The notes below the pieces were generated by a model. That model made no database searches, was not told the DNA's origin, and was given only the letters and a program-made list of their open reading frames with translations. The position numbers were made by a program, and so were the translations under genes. A DNA stretch of 64,000 bases, taken from contig OZ026842.1 in the NCBI GenBank assembly GCA_964023205.1, positions 37,897,501 through 37,961,500 on the forward strand, written 5' to 3'. Source of the DNA: Lutraria lutraria. Taxonomy: Eukaryota > Mollusca > Bivalvia > Venerida > Mactridae. Below, piece by piece: positions 32,901 through 43,898 of the stretch (the first letter of the stretch is position 1; each line of letters opens with the position of its first letter).

Positions 32901-33971
32901 ATTTCTTCGAAGATTAATGAAATAGATCGGCGCCTTATATCGATCAAACCTCCGAGTTTTATTGCCAGACTTCCAAGGTCATTGTCTGACATTTCTCACT
33001 TCAAAGCAGCTGAACTAAAAAAAAATCTTTTGTTCTACAGCCTGCCATGTTTAACTGGATTTCTACCAGAAGATCAATTTCATCATTTTTCGTTATTAGT
33101 TTATTCAATATATATTCTTCTGCAAGAAAAAATATCTTCCCAGGACCTGCATTTCTGTAGAAGGATGCTTACAGAATTCGTGTTGAATATACCTGTGCTT
33201 TATGGTGATCGTTACTCAACATCAAATGTTCACCTTCTTCTCCATCTTACAGACAAAGTGGTTGATCTCTGACCACTGTGGTGCTCCTCCTGTTTTTATT
33301 TTGAAGACTTCAACGGTCAGCTGAGACGACTCTTTCATGGAACTCAACATATTCAGACCCAAATTGCCTTTTCAGTTATTGTACACCAGCAGTTACCAGT
33401 CATGTCTCAAACTTTTAAGAATGGAAGTTGTGAAAGAGAACTCTTTAAAAAAATGATGGGGAAGAAGGGTCATGATTTAAGAGAGATGATTTCAGATAGG
33501 ACATATGTAGTGGGGGCGTACAGTAACCGGCAATTAACAGGAGAAGAACAGCAAGCTATTTATAACACAGTTGGGGATTTTAGTTCTGTGTTTTTTTTTA
33601 AGCGGTTGTCTGTACGCAACCAGATCGTTCACAGTCTAGATTACAAATCAGCTTTCAGAAGAAACAACTCCATTATTAAGTACATGTACAACGAAAACCT
33701 GTTTGGAAAAGTTGAAATTTTTGCCAAGATTGTGCACAATTCGACGTGTTCTACTTTTGTCGCAATAGTGAGAACCATGGATGTTGACCTTAGTGAGAAT
33801 TTAGGTATTCAGAGAAAATCAACATACTGTCACATGGTACCATTAACACTAAAATCTGGACAAGTACAAGTGGTACAGGTGGATGATATTTTGGATGTGT
33901 GTGTTTGTGTGCCTGTAAGTGACAACCTTTGCTTTGTATCGGTTTTGCCAAACAGGGTAAAAAAGGAGTAG
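29989..33971 (+). pseudogene. Spliced 'transposase domain' protein, CACTA/En-Spm-like, broken
   Basis: Four exons agree in phase: 29989-30351 (LAASMVLVISFAMRHSLTGE, FHYYCENCFLYHG), 30768-31039 (DGNLLKQIWTNKATVQMK, SDITDGR, then INTDGVSLFHSSTFSIWPVY), 31891-32001 (AGLWFGYSKPDFCTFLKP) and 32464-33971. The last contains PARCLFMNMVQFNGFHGCPY, DYMHCVLLGVVKMLMSLWLD, NVHLLLHLTDKVVDL, stop, then CFYFEDFNGQLRRLFHGTQ. This order is that of widespread animal proteins with a Transposase_21-like domain plus a DUF4218-like end. Damage: a frameshift within exon 2 (about 30880-30950), one in exon 3 near 31905, and a single TGA at 33270-33272 in an otherwise continuous frame. It would act as a DDE transposase in the nucleus. 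Upstream exons were not found. Confidence 0.75.
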
Positions 33972-35279
33972 TGTAGAATTGCCTGTTCATCTTCTGTTGA
34001 TGTCAAAATAAACAGGAATATGTTTTGTATTATGGTTTAGGATCTTAACTCCAAAATTATCATCTCAAAATAGAGCATTACAATTTTTATAGGTTAATTT
34101 ACAGTTATAAAAGAAATTCTGAAAATGATTCAGCATGAGATTATTAAAAAACAATGGCATTCCTTTTGAGTTATTTTCCCTTTAAATTTGCATTGAAGTA
34201 TTTGGGAGTGACCCTTTTTCACAGGTTAAAGACAAAATAACATACCATTTAATGAAAAATCTTCAATGGTAAAAAGATGCAATTACATGATATCAATATA
34301 ATTTGATAAAGAATACAGTAGACCGAGTCTGACCCTGCAATATTAAAAAAAAGCTTATTCTTCATCAGGGGTAGTGTTCACACTCAAAAGATGTCATAAG
34401 AAAAAAATAATAGTATCCATGGTAACTATGTTTGTAATATTAACATGTTTGTAATGCAACAAAAAAATTTGTAGCAAGGATCCTGACACTTTAATTGACT
34501 ATTTTTCTTAAGAATGTTTATTTATCATATGGCATGTGTTAATTTTTTATGCCGTCACGCTGAAAGATTGTGGGCATATAGGTTTACCCTTGTCTGTCCT
34601 TCCATCTGTCTGAAAATCTTGTGATATGCATACCTCCGAAAGTGCATGTACTTATGCATTAAGGGGTTTAACTCTGTCAAAGACTGAATAATATGTAGTT
34701 ATCTGCCCTTGAATATGTATAATGGCATTGTGTGTGTCACACAGTTGTTGCTAGTATGAAATTATACTGAAATGTTTAACAGCATATGAAGGGTATTAAC
34801 TCTGTTGAAGACTGAAGATTGTGCTATTGGCCTTGAATTTTGTGTTTTTGTTGACAGTTCCATACACATGAAAATCTTGACAACTTTTGTGTTATGCATA
34901 TCCCCAAAACTATTCAAGAAAGAGTCATGAATTATTATAAGAATGTTCATCAGCAAATTTAGTAGTGCACCATTAGGATTTTAATTCTAACTAAAGTCGT
35001 GAATTAAAACTTTTTTTATTGTCATTCAGTGAATATTCTACATGAATTGATTAGAAGTACCGGCCTAAATTACAACAGAAATAAATAAATAAGCTTTTGT
35101 TAAGTGCAAAAGTTTCAACTGATAAATGACAGTGTTCTTTTTATTCCTTGCAAGTAAATTGCAATGCAGAGGGCTATAAAATAAAAGTCCAATGGTTGGT
35201 TTGCAATTTATCAAAATGTTATGGCATAAGGAATTACATATATTTTCAATGGGCAAATTAAATAACTCTTGAAAATGAC
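33972..35279. other. Non-coding 3' region of the insertion
   Basis: No supportable gene. A repeat-like stretch at about 34550-34970 has phrases GTTAACTCTGTNNAAGACTGAA twice and TATGCATACCTCCGAAA / TATGCATATCCCCAAAA, two degenerate units about 200 bp apart. Confidence 0.45.
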
Positions 35280-35600
35280 TAAGTTCAAAATAGTTACACT
35301 TTAGTTACACCAAAAAATGACAGAGTCCAATACGCTGAAATACATATACTTAAAAAAAGACAGAGTCCAAAAAGTTACAAATAAGTTACACTTGAAAAAA
35401 AAAAACAGAGTTAAAAAAGTTACACTTTAGTTACACCTTAAAAAGACTAAGTTAAAAAAGTTACATTTTAGTTACACTATAAAAAAACTAAGTCCAATAT
35501 AGTTATAATATAGTTATAACTTTTTTGTAACTCAATACCTAGTTACAAAAAAGTTACTCTTTAGTTACAGAAAAGTTATGCCTATATGTAACTTTTTTCG
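35275..35600. repeat. Degenerate short tandem repeat AGTTACACTTTAGTTACAC...
   Basis: Units of about 40-55 bp built from GTTACACTTTAGTTACAC, an A-run and GACAGAGTCCAA or GACTAAGTT recur about six times. The array ends with GTAACTCAATACCTAGTTAC and an inverted set of TAACTTTTTT words directly at the LINE junction. Subterminal repeat arrays of this sort are typical of CACTA-type transposon ends, so this may be the right end of the inserted element. Confidence 0.55.
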
Positions 35601-35607
35601 GTATGGG

Positions 35608-36841
35608 ACTATATCCTGATGACACAGTTATTATGGCCGACTCCGAATATGATTTACAACACGCATTAAGAACATAATAATGAAGCATATTGTCATCTAT
35701 GGAAACTAACAGTGAATACAACTAAATCAAAAGTTCTTATTTTTTCGAAGGATAGACAACGACAATATAATTTTACTTACAAGAATGAACCAGTAGAAAT
35801 TGTTAATGAGTATAAATATTTGGGAATACTTTTTAGTAAAAGTGGTTCATTCTACAAATGCAAACAGCACATTGCAACACAGGCAACAAGAGCAATGTAT
35901 AGCCTTTTAAGAAACTCAAATAGACTTAGCCTCCCAATAGACATACAGATTGAACTCTTTAACAAAACAATTAAACCAATACTTCTGTACGGAGCTGAAA
36001 TATGGGGTTTTGGTAATTTAGAAATACTTGAACGTGTTCAGCTTAAATTTTTAAAATATATTCTAAAACTAAAATGTTCGACACCAAACTACATGATATA
36101 TGGAGAAACCGGATGCACATCATTATGTCTAGATATCGAAGAGAGAATGATTGCATTTTGGTCAAGAATTAGTAATTATGATATAAACAGCGTACCTAAG
36201 TTATCATCATCAACAATCTATCAAAGTATCCTATCTATGTGCAGAAATATCGATGAAGAATCATTTCAAAGAAAATTCCCATGGTTATACAATATTAGAC
36301 GTATTTTAATCAAATGTGGCTTAATTAATGTTTGGAATAACCATGTATTTCCAAATTCTAAACGGCTCAAACTAGCAGTGCATTTTAAGTTAAAAGATTT
36401 GTTTATAAATGACTGGTTTTCACTTGTAGAAACTTCTTCTAACAGCACATTTTATAGAATTTTTAAAACTGAATTTGGTATGGAAAAGTATTTAATGAAA
36501 ACCCCACCATCCTTTTTACATTATATGATACGATTTAGAACTAGGAATCACCGTATGCCTGTTGAAATAGGAAATTGGTCAAGAACGCCTTTAGATTTAA
36601 GAATATGCAATGTTTGCAATAAGATCGGTGATGAATACCATTACTTGCTTGAATGTTCTAAATTTATGACGATCATGTGAAATATTTAAGACCTTATTAT
36701 TATCGACGACTGAACACATCGAAACTCTTTCAACTTATGTCTGTTACTAATAATAAAATGGAATTTTCAAAATTATGTAAACTCATAAAATGTATATGTC
36801 TTCTCATATATAAAACATTAGAATATTTCATTCAAATTTGA
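35608..36841 (+). pseudogene. LINE A reverse transcriptase C-terminal half and zinc-like tail
   Basis: It resumes with LYPDDTVIMADSEYDLQHAL, where YADD has become YPDD, then a shift, WKLTVNTTKSKVLIFSK, EYKYLGILFSKSGSF and LLYGAEIWGFGNLEILERVQ. It ends with FRTRNHRMPVEIGNWSRTP, RICNVCNKIGDEYHYLLEC (a C-x2-C...H...C motif), a frameshift near 36665, and a conserved tail LRPYYYRRLNTSKLFQLMS to a stop near 36841. The long frame 35712-36680 is intact. The YADD-box change and shifts mean no activity. Confidence 0.85.
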
Positions 36842-37272
36842 ATTAGTCTTGTATACTATGTCTGAGTTAGCTTAACATATGTATAAAACATAACTAATAT
36901 AATGAATTCAATGTACTACTACCAATAATAATAACAATAATAATATATAAAATGTGGCTCTCCACAGAAATACAATGTGTAATTGATTATCATGTTTGCT
37001 ATATAACATATAAATTTATTAATACTAATATACATGTATATGATTGTCAGTATTTTGATTTTGTTAAAGAGCCTCTTATCAATGTCTGTACACTATGTTC
37101 CTCATATTTTCATGCATACATGAAGTGAGAGAATAAAAGGATTTTGACTTTGAATTTGGCTTAACTTGTGATATACGTACAATAGTATATATTAGCACTC
37201 AATTAACACGTATACGATTATTTACCTAACTACAATGTAATGGTAATTATCTCCTTTAAGTATTTTAATGCA
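36842..37272 (+). other. LINE A 3' UTR and tail
   Basis: Non-coding AT-rich sequence with ACATGAAGTGAGAGAATAAA near 37115, resembling a polyadenylation-type end. It is followed by about 130 bp up to the second copy of the 25-bp direct repeat. No long poly(A). Confidence 0.45.
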
Positions 37273-37297
37273 TTGATAATCCAACACATATTTCAAT
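37273..37297 (+). repeat. Right copy of the 25-bp direct repeat
   Basis: Identical to 24881-24905. A shorter version (ATAATCCAACA) recurs near 39222, just after LINE B. Confidence 0.8.
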
Positions 37298-37344
37298 CAA
37301 TGATTTACGGACATAAATAGTGTGATAATTAGATATCAGTTTGC

Positions 37345-39062
37345 CTCCCAATGAACGCTTATATGATTCCAATACCAAAGAAAGGTGATCTTAATGTCGT
37401 TAATAACTACAGGGGAATCACTCTTACATCAATTTTTTCAAAAATATTTTCGGTTGTGTTGGATAATAGATGTCATAATTGGGCTGATCAAAATAAACTT
37501 TTATCTGATTTTCAATTTGGACTTCGGATATGTATATTTGTTTTACAATCAATTATTGATAAAGTTATTTCCAAAGATAAGAAAAAATTATTTTGTGCCT
37601 TCATAGATTTTCGCAAAGCTTTTGATGTAGTGTATAGAAAAGGGATTTGGTTCAAACTTCTACAGTATGGGGCATCGAGCCGACTTGTTAAAATGTTACA
37701 AAAAATTTATGAAACAGTAAAATCTTGTGTCCGAGTTAATGGGTCCAATACCAACAGTTTTTATACAATGCAAGCTGCAAGGGCTCAAGCAGGGTGAGCC
37801 ATTATCCCCAATACTATTTTTGTTTTTTATAAATGATATGTATACTGAACTATATGATAATAATTTAGACGTATTTAGTGTAGGAGAATTACGCTTATTT
37901 CTTATGTTATTTGCTGATGATACTGTTTTATTTTCTTATTCGAAAGAGGGATTGCAACATTTATTAAATAATCTGTATACATACTGTACAAAATGGGGAA
38001 TTAATGTCAACGTTGACAAAACAGTTGCTATGGTATTTAAGAAAGGTAATAATCCGGAAAATGTAGATGTATTTTATAATGAGCGAAAATTAAGGATCGT
38101 TACAAAATTTACTTATTTAGGTGTCTGTCTATCAGCTAATGGTTGTTTTTATCAAGCCCAAAAATCATCAGCACAGCAGGCAAATATAACCTTGTTTTCA
38201 ATCTATTCTCTATATGAATCTGTTCCATTTTGTATTACAGAAAAGATAAAACTTTTTGACTCGATGGTAACACCTATTTTAAACTATGGATGTGAAGTTT
38301 GGGGCTTTCACAAATCGTTAGATATAGAACGTATACATTTAAAATTTCTTAAAAAAATATTATGTGTTAGACAACAAACTACTAATGCTACAATATATGG
38401 AGAACTTGCCCGAGTACCAATGAGTTTAATACGCAAAAAAAGAATTATTAAATTTTGGTTTAAAATAATAAACAATCGAGATACATTGATATTCAAATTA
38501 TTCAATATGAGTGATCAAAATGGTAATTTTATTAATATGTGGGCGAATGAAGTTAAAATTTTATTAAATAATCCAGGATTTTCTTATTTATGGAACAATA
38601 TTAATGTATCAAAAGAGCAAATGTCAAGTTTAATTAGATGTTTATATGATCAATATTATCAGAAATGGTTCAATGAAATAAATGCTCTATCAAAATTGGA
38701 AAGTTATCGTATATACAAAACTCATTTTCAAAATATAAATAATGATAAATACAGAATAGCCTTAACAAGATTTAGATGCTCCTCTCACAATTTATTAATT
38801 GAAGAAGGTGTAGACATAGGAATATTCCAAAAGAACGAAGATTGTGTAATAAATGTAGCATGTTAAGTATAGAAAACGAATACCATTTTTTATTAGTGTG
38901 TCCATGGCATTTTACAGAAATTTAAAAAAAGACTATTTACCTAAGTATTACAATCATTGGCCAAATATTTTTAAATTCAAAAAATTGTTAAACGCATCAA
39001 ACATTAATTTATTAAATAAATTATCGAAATTCATTTATTTAGCAAATATATTAAGAGCATAA
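37345..39062 (+). pseudogene. LINE B, 5'-truncated reverse transcriptase
   Basis: It starts within the fingers domain (MIPIPKKGDLNVVNNYRGIT) with no endonuclease upstream. An in-frame deletion removes the residues between FQFGLR and IFVLQ (usually FGFR-x3-ST...). Then come FCAFIDFRKAFD (catalytic Asp), a frameshift near 37780 (SGLKQGEPLSPILF in the next frame), LMLFADDTVLFSYSKEGLQH with both YADD-box Asp intact (gat gat at 37916-37921) and NYGCEVWGFHKSLDIERIHL. After a shift near 38810, LCNKCSMLSIENEYHFLLVC leads to a conserved tail ending LANILRA. It is the same broad family as LINE A but a different subfamily. Dead because of the truncation and shifts. Confidence 0.9.
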
Positions 39063-39974
39063 TTGATATTGTTATTCATAAATATTTGTATTGCATTATA
39101 ATGCTTTTCTCATTTTTTTTGTACTTGTATTTTGTTATCGCCATCTTGTTTGTATCATTTTGTAAATGGCGATAAACTTGTATTGTTATTGTATTAATCA
39201 TGTAGATGGTATGTTAATTAATAATCCAACAATTAACAAATAATTTGATGTTCTTTAATAATCGGTGACATGAAAGATGTACAAACTGTTGCAGCAACAA
39301 AACTGTGATAAAATTATCTCACTGATTATATATTAAACTCAATTTTTCTAATGTCTTTACAATTTGAGATTTTGTAGTAAACTTAACATTCTATTTGGAA
39401 TGACAATTACATTTATCATTATTAATACATTTATAGAATAAACTCCTTATTTAATCAAGGATATTTTACATGGAAAAGACATTAATATTAAACAATATAC
39501 CATGTAATTAAATTACTTATTCGATATATCTATATGTTTATGTTAATCTATGAAGAAATAATAAAAATCTTCATGATATAATCAAACATAGTAATAAAAT
39601 TAAATTAATAATTTTAAGACAAAGCAAAATGTTTACTCTTATATATAATAATAATAGCACACTATAGTCTGGACTGGGAAAGGGAGTGAACTCTGCCCAC
39701 CCATTACAAGAGTACTGAACTAAATATGAATGCCCTAAACTGGTTCCCGTTCCATGATGCAGTGCACCAAAGGAACAGCTAGGTACGGTCCAAAATATCC
39801 AGTGTTCTGATTGGTCAACCTGTTTTAGCAATTTCATTGGTTGCTGTTCATTCGAGAAACATCGGGGATTTCCGTACATCTGATAAATGTACGCGGAGAT
39901 GTTAGTGCTAATGTTTGAATACCTCATGGATACCCTTTATTCAAAATGAAAAAAATATAGATGCTAAAGGTTAC
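39063..39974. other. LINE B 3' UTR and AT-rich spacer
   Basis: Contains ATCGCCATCTTG and TAAATGGCGATAAAC (short inverted GGCGAT words near the LINE end). No gene seen. A minus-strand open frame at 39571-39927 has no recognisable motif. Confidence 0.4.
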
Positions 39975-40828
39975 TAGAGCTGGGACGGGAAGAAAATTTG
40001 TACCTGGGTACCCATGACCATATTACCCGCGAGTACCTGAGTAACCGCTATTTATCTCGAAAGAGTTATTATTCCTGCATCCTGGCACTAACTAGTGCTT
40101 GAATAAATTGGCAAACAACTAAACTGCACAAAAAGCCAAGTTCGGCAATATTTCACGCTTCTTAGCGATAAAATGCAATATCTGCGACCTTGAGTTGAAT
40201 AAATACATACAGCAGAACAAAGTTACATGTGTCTGACGCCAAGCCTTCCAATGTATGTGTGCCAACACCTGTGTTCGTAAAGTCGGAGCCTGACGTTACT
40301 GGAAATGTTCAGGACCTTACTTTGCTCACCATCCCATGTTCCCAAATTTGCCAACCGTTACTAATGAGAAATTGGGTTAAATAACGGTAAATATACATGT
40401 ACGTGCGGAGAATTTACTTGCGGTAAACTGCTAGTTACATTATATAGATACTGATGGAGTTAATTAAAAGTTTAGACTGTTTTGCAAATAAATGGATAAA
40501 CAAATCTGTGTTACTATTTTGACCATTAGAACAACAATTCATACTCGTCGGAGCAGCATTTAAGCATAAACATCGGGATGAGTATTCGTTGGTAAGTTAA
40601 ATTTTATATATAAATCGGCCACAAATGTCATAAGTATTGCTCGGTAAGGTAGACAAAAATTATAATCAGGTCTAATCAATGTATGTTTCGTTTGCTTAAA
40701 AAATCAAAACGAGTTTAATATGGAGTGTTCTATTTGAATTTCAAGGGTACCCGGGTAGTAATTTTGTACCCGAGTAGTAGCATTACTCGACCCGATACCC
40801 GGGTACTCGAGTACTCGTCCCAGCTCTA
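39975..40828. mobile_element. Third hAT-like element, 854 bp, 8-bp TSD
   Basis: The ends TAGAGCTGGGACG and CGTCCCAGCTCTA are perfectly inverted (13 bp). Subterminal regions repeat GGTACCCGGGTA/ACTCGAGTACTCG words. The flanks AAGGTTAC (39967-39974) and GAGGTTAC (40829-40836) are an 8-bp target duplication with one mismatch. Inside, a frame reads KCNICDLELNKYIQQNKV, whose C-x2-C resembles the start of a BED finger. So it may be a deletion derivative of an autonomous hAT. Confidence 0.8.
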
Positions 40829-40836
40829 GAGGTTAC

Positions 40837-41578
40837 TATGTGAATATTCGTTACAGTGTAGTCATATAACATATCAAAGATACATATCTTAAAAATATCA
40901 ATCAATGCCTTGATTTTTTTTTTTATTGTTGTTAAATGATTTTCTATTTAAAAAATCATATGTATAAATATATGCATAGATCGGTCTAATAATTATGCAT
41001 TCATTTCTTTAAAACATATTTTTCTTTATTTACAATTATATAATTATCTTATGTACAAAATGTATATCAGTATGATATGTCAAGTGACATTTTAAGTTAT
41101 ATTATTTTGTTACTTAATTTCTTTTCGTTAACAGCTGACTTTACAGAACTGAATTAAATTAGGAGTAATTAAGATTATGATCTATGCTGTATATTGTAAA
41201 TTTAACATGGTATCAGGCACAAATGCTAAAGAATATATTGACCCCCTTCGGGGAAATGATCCATAAAATATTTCTCCCTTATAAGGGTCCAGGAGGTGAG
41301 ACGGTCTTGTTACATAATATTGCATAACAACTTCTTAATTGGCAACTTATCTTGATTTTATCAATGCATGTATTGAAATTGAGACTATGATGTATACGGG
41401 CCGGTCAATTGATTATCAACTATACTGTTTGCATTAATTAATTTTAAAACATGTAGTCCAGAATCAGATTGGGCACGACTTTTATGTTTATTATTAGCAT
41501 CGCATATTTATATGAATTTTATAAGAATATAAAATCAGGTTGTAACACTCAAATAGTTGCAATTGTGTACGATGATTA
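40837..41578. other. AT-rich non-coding spacer
   Basis: No feature recognised. Confidence 0.4.
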
Positions 41579-41594
41579 ATGTTATTTGACGAAT

Positions 41595-41725
41595 GTAGGA
41601 CAAAAGCTCCCCTGGACAAAAGCTCCCCCATTCATTTTGATAGGGGCGGACAAAAGCTCTCCCATTGTTTTACTACCCCGGACAATTGCTCTCCCGTTAT
41701 TTTTGCACCCCGGACAAAAGCTATA
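41595..41725. repeat. Short tandem repeat GGACAAAAGCTCCCC
   Basis: GGACAAAAGCTCTCCC-like words recur five times at irregular 16-50 bp spacing (GGACAAAAGCTCCCCTGGAC, CGGACAAAAGCTC, CCGGACAATTGCTCTCCC, CCCGGACAAAAGCT). A 78-codon frame across it is probably fortuitous. Confidence 0.6.
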
Positions 41726-41944
41726 AATATCTACATAAGTGAAAAAAATTCTCCCACACCGACTGTGATCGAGTACTTGATTTTAAAAATATTTCTTAAA
41801 TATAAATATTTTTAAGGATCGGTATTCTAATTCAAAATACATTTAAGTTCGCTGTGTGTATTTAAATGCTACTTAATTAAGTGTAACAATGACCAAGATC
41901 AGAAAATAACTATCCTGTTGCCTAATCTGTCTCTATTATTTAAA

Positions 41945-42110
41945 ATATGCACGCAACGTGCATCAATAACGCAAGGTCTCGCGAGATCACCCTGGCAGAA
42001 TTCTGCCCGGATTCCAATCGAAACTGACCAATCAGCGTCCTGGAAATTTTAGGCCGTACCTGTTGACTTTGTACACATAAGTCAACGGGAACCAGTTTAT
42101 GAATGCCCAA
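41945..42110. repeat. Interspersed repeat, CpG-rich copy
   Basis: Homologous to 13480-13640. It keeps CpGs, including the palindrome TCTCGCGAGA (41977-41986), and the blocks ATTTTAGGCCGTACCTG and AAGTCAACGGGAACCAG. Younger or less methylated than the other copy. Confidence 0.7.
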
Positions 42111-42932
42111 GCTATAACAACCCAGTTAAATCCAGCTTGTTATTAGGGTCTGGGTGTGACTGGACGGCTCAATTAGCAGACAACATAGAGATCTGAGTCC
42201 AAATTGAGCCCCGGGCCACACTCTGGACCCTCTTATTCAACTATAGCCCCTATTATATATCTAGTAAAACTGATGTGATGTGAGTCAAAGTGGTAAATCA
42301 CTCTCACTCCATCAGTACATTTTAAACTCCCTTCAATAACTTCAACCCTGTAAATCCCAATAATAATTCATATAAAAACAATGCAGGCCATAAGTGAGAT
42401 GTAATGTTCTATACATGTAGATCCACTGTGACAAGGTCTGCATTGTAAATACTGACAACTATACATAAATGTATACCTGCAATATTAAATAGCTGGGGCG
42501 GATTAATTTAATGTTGCCTTTCCCTATATGGTCCTAAAGCAACATCACCGGTCAGGGACAAGAAGATTATTGTATATTATGTATTTTAAATTAAATCATC
42601 CCTCTGTGTAGAATGACATTTTACCTGTACAAATTAAGTGTAATATATTATTATATATACACATTTTTATTTAAAATAATATCACTTCTTTTAAAAATAA
42701 TTATTTTTATGGCCCTATTAAGTAAGCCGTTAATTGTTTTTCACCTTAGGTACCAGTATGATTTTTCTTTTTAATGATATATTATTTTTGACATTGTTTT
42801 AAATACTACACAGGGGGTGATTATATTCTTTTATGACTACCAGTCCTGTATATCTCATATCTTGGAATTAACATGTATATAAATAATAAACATTTTAGGT
42901 CCTGGGGGTTATTTTTCAATAATAAACCATCA
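42111..42932. other. Non-coding spacer
   Basis: Nothing coding. An imperfect inverted stretch around 42130-42240 (AGGGTCTGGGTGTGAC...GGCCACACTCTGGACCCT) may be a further small foldback repeat. Confidence 0.45.
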
Positions 42933-43103
42933 TACTCTCCGGTATGTTGTAAAGACTTCATCAAATACATACAAATGCGGCTGGCCGCAAAAAGTGAGTC
43001 TGATCAAATGATGAAGCACATACGCTACATCAGATTCACTCAAGAGTTTGCATCCTCTTATATATGTTGTAAAAGAGAATGCAAACCACATATCGGAGAG
43101 TAC
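42933..43103. mobile_element. Palindromic MITE, about 170 bp
   Basis: The ends TACTCTCCGGTATGT and ACATATCGGAGAGTA are inverted, with TA at both tips (possible TA target duplication). Inside are two further hairpins: GTGAGTCTGAT/ATCAGATTCAC and TTTGCATCCTCTT/AAGAGAATGCAAA. It could fold almost completely. The opposed 77-codon frames on both strands are a by-product of the palindromy. Confidence 0.65.
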
Positions 43104-43898
43104 TAAATTTACTATGGTATCCAAGTGGGTAAATTCTTTTTGCATTTTTCTTATATAATTCACCCTAAATATATGAATATCAGACTGGTAGTGAATGTCT
43201 TCCCAATCCCAATAACTAAAAAAAAGCTCTTAGTCAAAATAGCATTAAATTCCCACTTTATTAAAAATAGTACTTTACTAAGAGCTCACTGAATCTAATA
43301 TAGAATTAATTTAATATAATACTACACAAAATAGCTATAAATGTCATAAAATAGTTATATTATTTATCTATAAAATTGTAAAACTATACTAGAAGAACAA
43401 CTTTAATATACATGAATATAGTCATAATTTAGATTAGATAGAAACTTATACAATATAGAAAAACATCCTACTGAAAACAGTTCTTCTTCAATATATCTTT
43501 TAAAATAGTTGAAATATATACACACATGCAAAATTTCTCTTAAAATAGCCTAAATATGTGTTGTTATATTTTTATATAGTTATTTTTTAAACATAGTTTT
43601 TATATACCGTAATAGGCTATACTTAAATAATAGTAAAATTGTTAAAATAGACTTAAGTGAAAGCTCGCACATATGGGATTATCCTGGTTGCGAGGGTAAA
43701 CAAACTCAATAATCTGTCTTTATACAGTCTCATATTTACAGTACATATATTGCATGTTCGATTATTGTCTCTCTGCACTGTATAGTAGCTATATTGAACA
43801 TCAACAATATTATTAGTACATGTAACTAATAAATAATGTATAAGATAATAAAAAGAATTATGTATATTGTTAAATTTCTGAGTGTTAAGAAGATGCTA
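43104..43898. other. AT-rich non-coding spacer
   Basis: It contains one inverted pair, AAAAGCTCTTAGT (about 43223) and ACTAAGAGCTCA (about 43276), and otherwise nothing recognised. Confidence 0.4.

Larger units (their letters stand above)
29373..35607. mobile_element. About 6.2-kb insertion inside the LINE A reverse transcriptase
   Basis: Reverse-transcriptase coding sequence stops at LKLFI (about 29372) and resumes at LYPDD (35608), so everything between is inserted. It contains a palindromic, hammerhead-like element, a spliced transposase pseudogene, an approximately 1.3-kb 3' region and terminal AGTTACAC repeats. I could not find matching terminal inverted repeats at the two borders. It may therefore be one En/Spm-like element with decayed ends or more than one nested insertion. 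Confidence 0.6.
24906..37272 (+). mobile_element. LINE A, composite non-LTR retrotransposon with two insertions
   Basis: The order is ORF1 remnant, endonuclease, reverse transcriptase, C-terminal domain and 3' UTR, all on the plus strand. An 867-bp Sailor-like derivative (26419-27285) and about 6.2 kb of other DNA (about 29373-35607) split it. Subtracting both leaves roughly 5.3 kb, normal for an APE-type LINE lacking its 5' end. The element is flanked by a perfect 25-bp repeat. I do not assign a clade; the C-terminus resembles LINEs usually annotated 'jockey/I-like' in molluscs. Confidence 0.75.

Noticed and set aside
41579..41815. 78-codon frame
   Set aside because: Made of the GGACAAAAGCTCCCC tandem words, with no conserved protein feature.
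42873..43163. Opposed 77-codon frames on both strands
   Set aside because: Both lie on a palindromic MITE, so mirror frames are expected.
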